From Blautia sp. (GTDB taxonomy: Bacteria > Bacillota > Clostridia > Lachnospirales > Lachnospiraceae), in assembly GCA_021772055.1 (NCBI GenBank), contig JAETNR010000010.1, positions 1 through 64,000 on the forward strand: 64,000 nt of DNA. Reading direction: 5' to 3'. Shown in pieces: positions 63,346 to 64,000 of this stretch. The translations under genes were made by a program, and so were the position numbers. Numbering within the stretch: the first letter of the stretch is position 1; each line of letters begins with the position of its first letter. Below the pieces are notes generated by a model. It did not search any database. It saw only the letters and a list, made by a program, of their open reading frames with translations, and had not been told where the DNA came from.

Positions 63346-64000
63346 ATGCGAACTTTAGAAAAGTCTTCTAAACTTGATAATGTGCTGTATGATGTGCGGG
63401 GCCCGGTGGTGGATGAGGCCAGCAGGATGGAAGAAGAGGGAAAGGAAATACTGAAACTGAATATCGGAAATCCCTATCCTTTTGGATTTTCCGCGCCTCA
63501 GGAGGTAATTCTGGATATGCTGAGCAATATCCGCACCTCTCAGGGATATTCGGACTCGAAGGGGATTTTTTCCGCAAGAAAAGCGATCATGCAGTATTCG
63601 CAGCTTAAAAAGATTCCGAATGTGACAATGAATGACATATATACCGGTAACGGCGTCAGTGAACTTATTAATCTCTGTATGCAGGCACTTTTGAATAATG
63701 GGGATGAAATTCTGATCCCGTCTCCGGATTATCCTCTGTGGACCGCAACTGCCACACTGGCAGGAGGAAATGTGGTGCACTATATCTGTGATGAGCAGTC
63801 GGAATGGTATCCGGATATAGAGGATATTCGCAGCAAGATCACTGACAGGACCAAGGCCATCGTCATTATCAACCCCAATAACCCTACAGGTGCGGTGTAC
63901 CCTAAGGAAATCCTGGAGCAGATCGTACAGATTGCAAGGGAACATGGACTGATGATCTTTTCGGATGAGATTTATGACAGGCTTGTGATGGATGGATATG
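63346..64000 (+). CDS. PLP-dependent class I/II aminotransferase (AlaA-like), 3'-truncated by window edge
   Basis: The ATG at 63346 follows AAGGAG (63330-63335); the frame stays open to the window end, giving 218 residues. It resembles alanine/aspartate-type aminotransferases close to AlaA: NIGNPYPFGFSAP, GYSDSKGIFSARKAI, the IPSPDYPLW cofactor-ring segment, the NPNNPTG motif and the SDEIYD phosphate-side Asp and Tyr. The PLP-binding lysine lies beyond the edge. With gdhA next door, glutamate-pyruvate transamination is a reasonable guess. A hairpin TCCCTCCG/CGGAGGGA (63277-63310) stands in its leader. Confidence 0.88.
   Translation, partial: MRTLEKSSKLDNVLYDVRGPVVDEASRMEEEGKEILKLNIGNPYPFGFSAPQEVILDMLSNIRTSQGYSDSKGIFSARKAIMQYSQLKKIPNVTMNDIYTGNGVSELINLCMQALLNNGDEILIPSPDYPLWTATATLAGGNVVHYICDEQSEWYPDIEDIRSKITDRTKAIVIINPNNPTGAVYPKEILEQIVQIAREHGLMIFSDEIYDRLVMDGY

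Overview
The window is an almost entirely core-chromosome segment of a low-to-moderate-GC Gram-positive anaerobe. Gene content and order suggest Clostridia, most likely a Lachnospiraceae gut commensal: dgt-dnaG-rpoD-trmK, the rimP-nusA-infB-truB-ribF operon, SigG with a YlmC/YmxH sporulation protein, single-chain GlyRS, an oxygen-independent RNR activase, NAD(P)-glutamate dehydrogenase and a pyrophosphate-type phosphofructokinase. The genus is inferred from protein character, not from a search. The presence of sigG implies spore-forming ancestry.

Layout. 1-1010: right end of an integrated element, probably a prophage: a truncated endolysin, then a gene-free stretch ending in a 3' fragment of a tRNA-Leu gene with tandem terminators (att site). 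1138-8328: macromolecular-synthesis operon (dgt, dnaG, rpoD, trmK, Nif3-like, TGS/uridine-kinase-like). 8373-8726: RNase P RNA. 8869-11431 (minus): glycosyltransferase, pyrI, pyrB, small membrane protein. 11625-19154: folC, pheA, DUF815 ATPase, Ppx/GppA, polyphosphate kinase. 19314-24787: GGDEF/EAL protein, then on the minus strand a MATE exporter behind a MerR-type operator, a DUF362 protein and tRNA-Glu(CUC). 24953-29207: topoisomerase IV-like pair. 29354-38043: rimP-nusA-rnpM-ylxQ-infB-rbfA-nrnA-truB-ribF. 38089-43549: Na/Pi cotransporter, rpsO, pnp, nrdG, dut. 43613-49043: DUF1292 protein, exonuclease III, a GH13-fold protein lacking its catalytic residues, DUF5662, glf and a hypothetical. 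49085-57609: M16C peptidase, era, recO, glyQS, secreted transglutaminase/FN3 protein. 57659-64000: aldose-1-epimerase-like, PPi-type PFK, SigG, YlmC, NrdR, GdhA and the start of an aminotransferase.

Convergent gene pairs are separated by clean bidirectional hairpin terminators, and many transcription units begin with recognisable extended -10 promoters. Functions link around nucleotide supply and information processing (dgt, pyrBI, dut, nrdG, nrdR, primase, sigma A, topoisomerase, RNA maturation), with a polyphosphate/c-di-GMP signalling block at 14-21 kb.

I did not find an obvious new multi-gene defence or biosynthetic system. The items most worth a second look are the tRNA-Leu att scar, the exact AdhR-class operator in front of the MATE gene, the probable GH13 pseudoenzyme, the GGDEF/EAL protein with an eroded cyclase domain, a 26-nt dispersed palindromic repeat, and structured leaders before rimP and rpsO.
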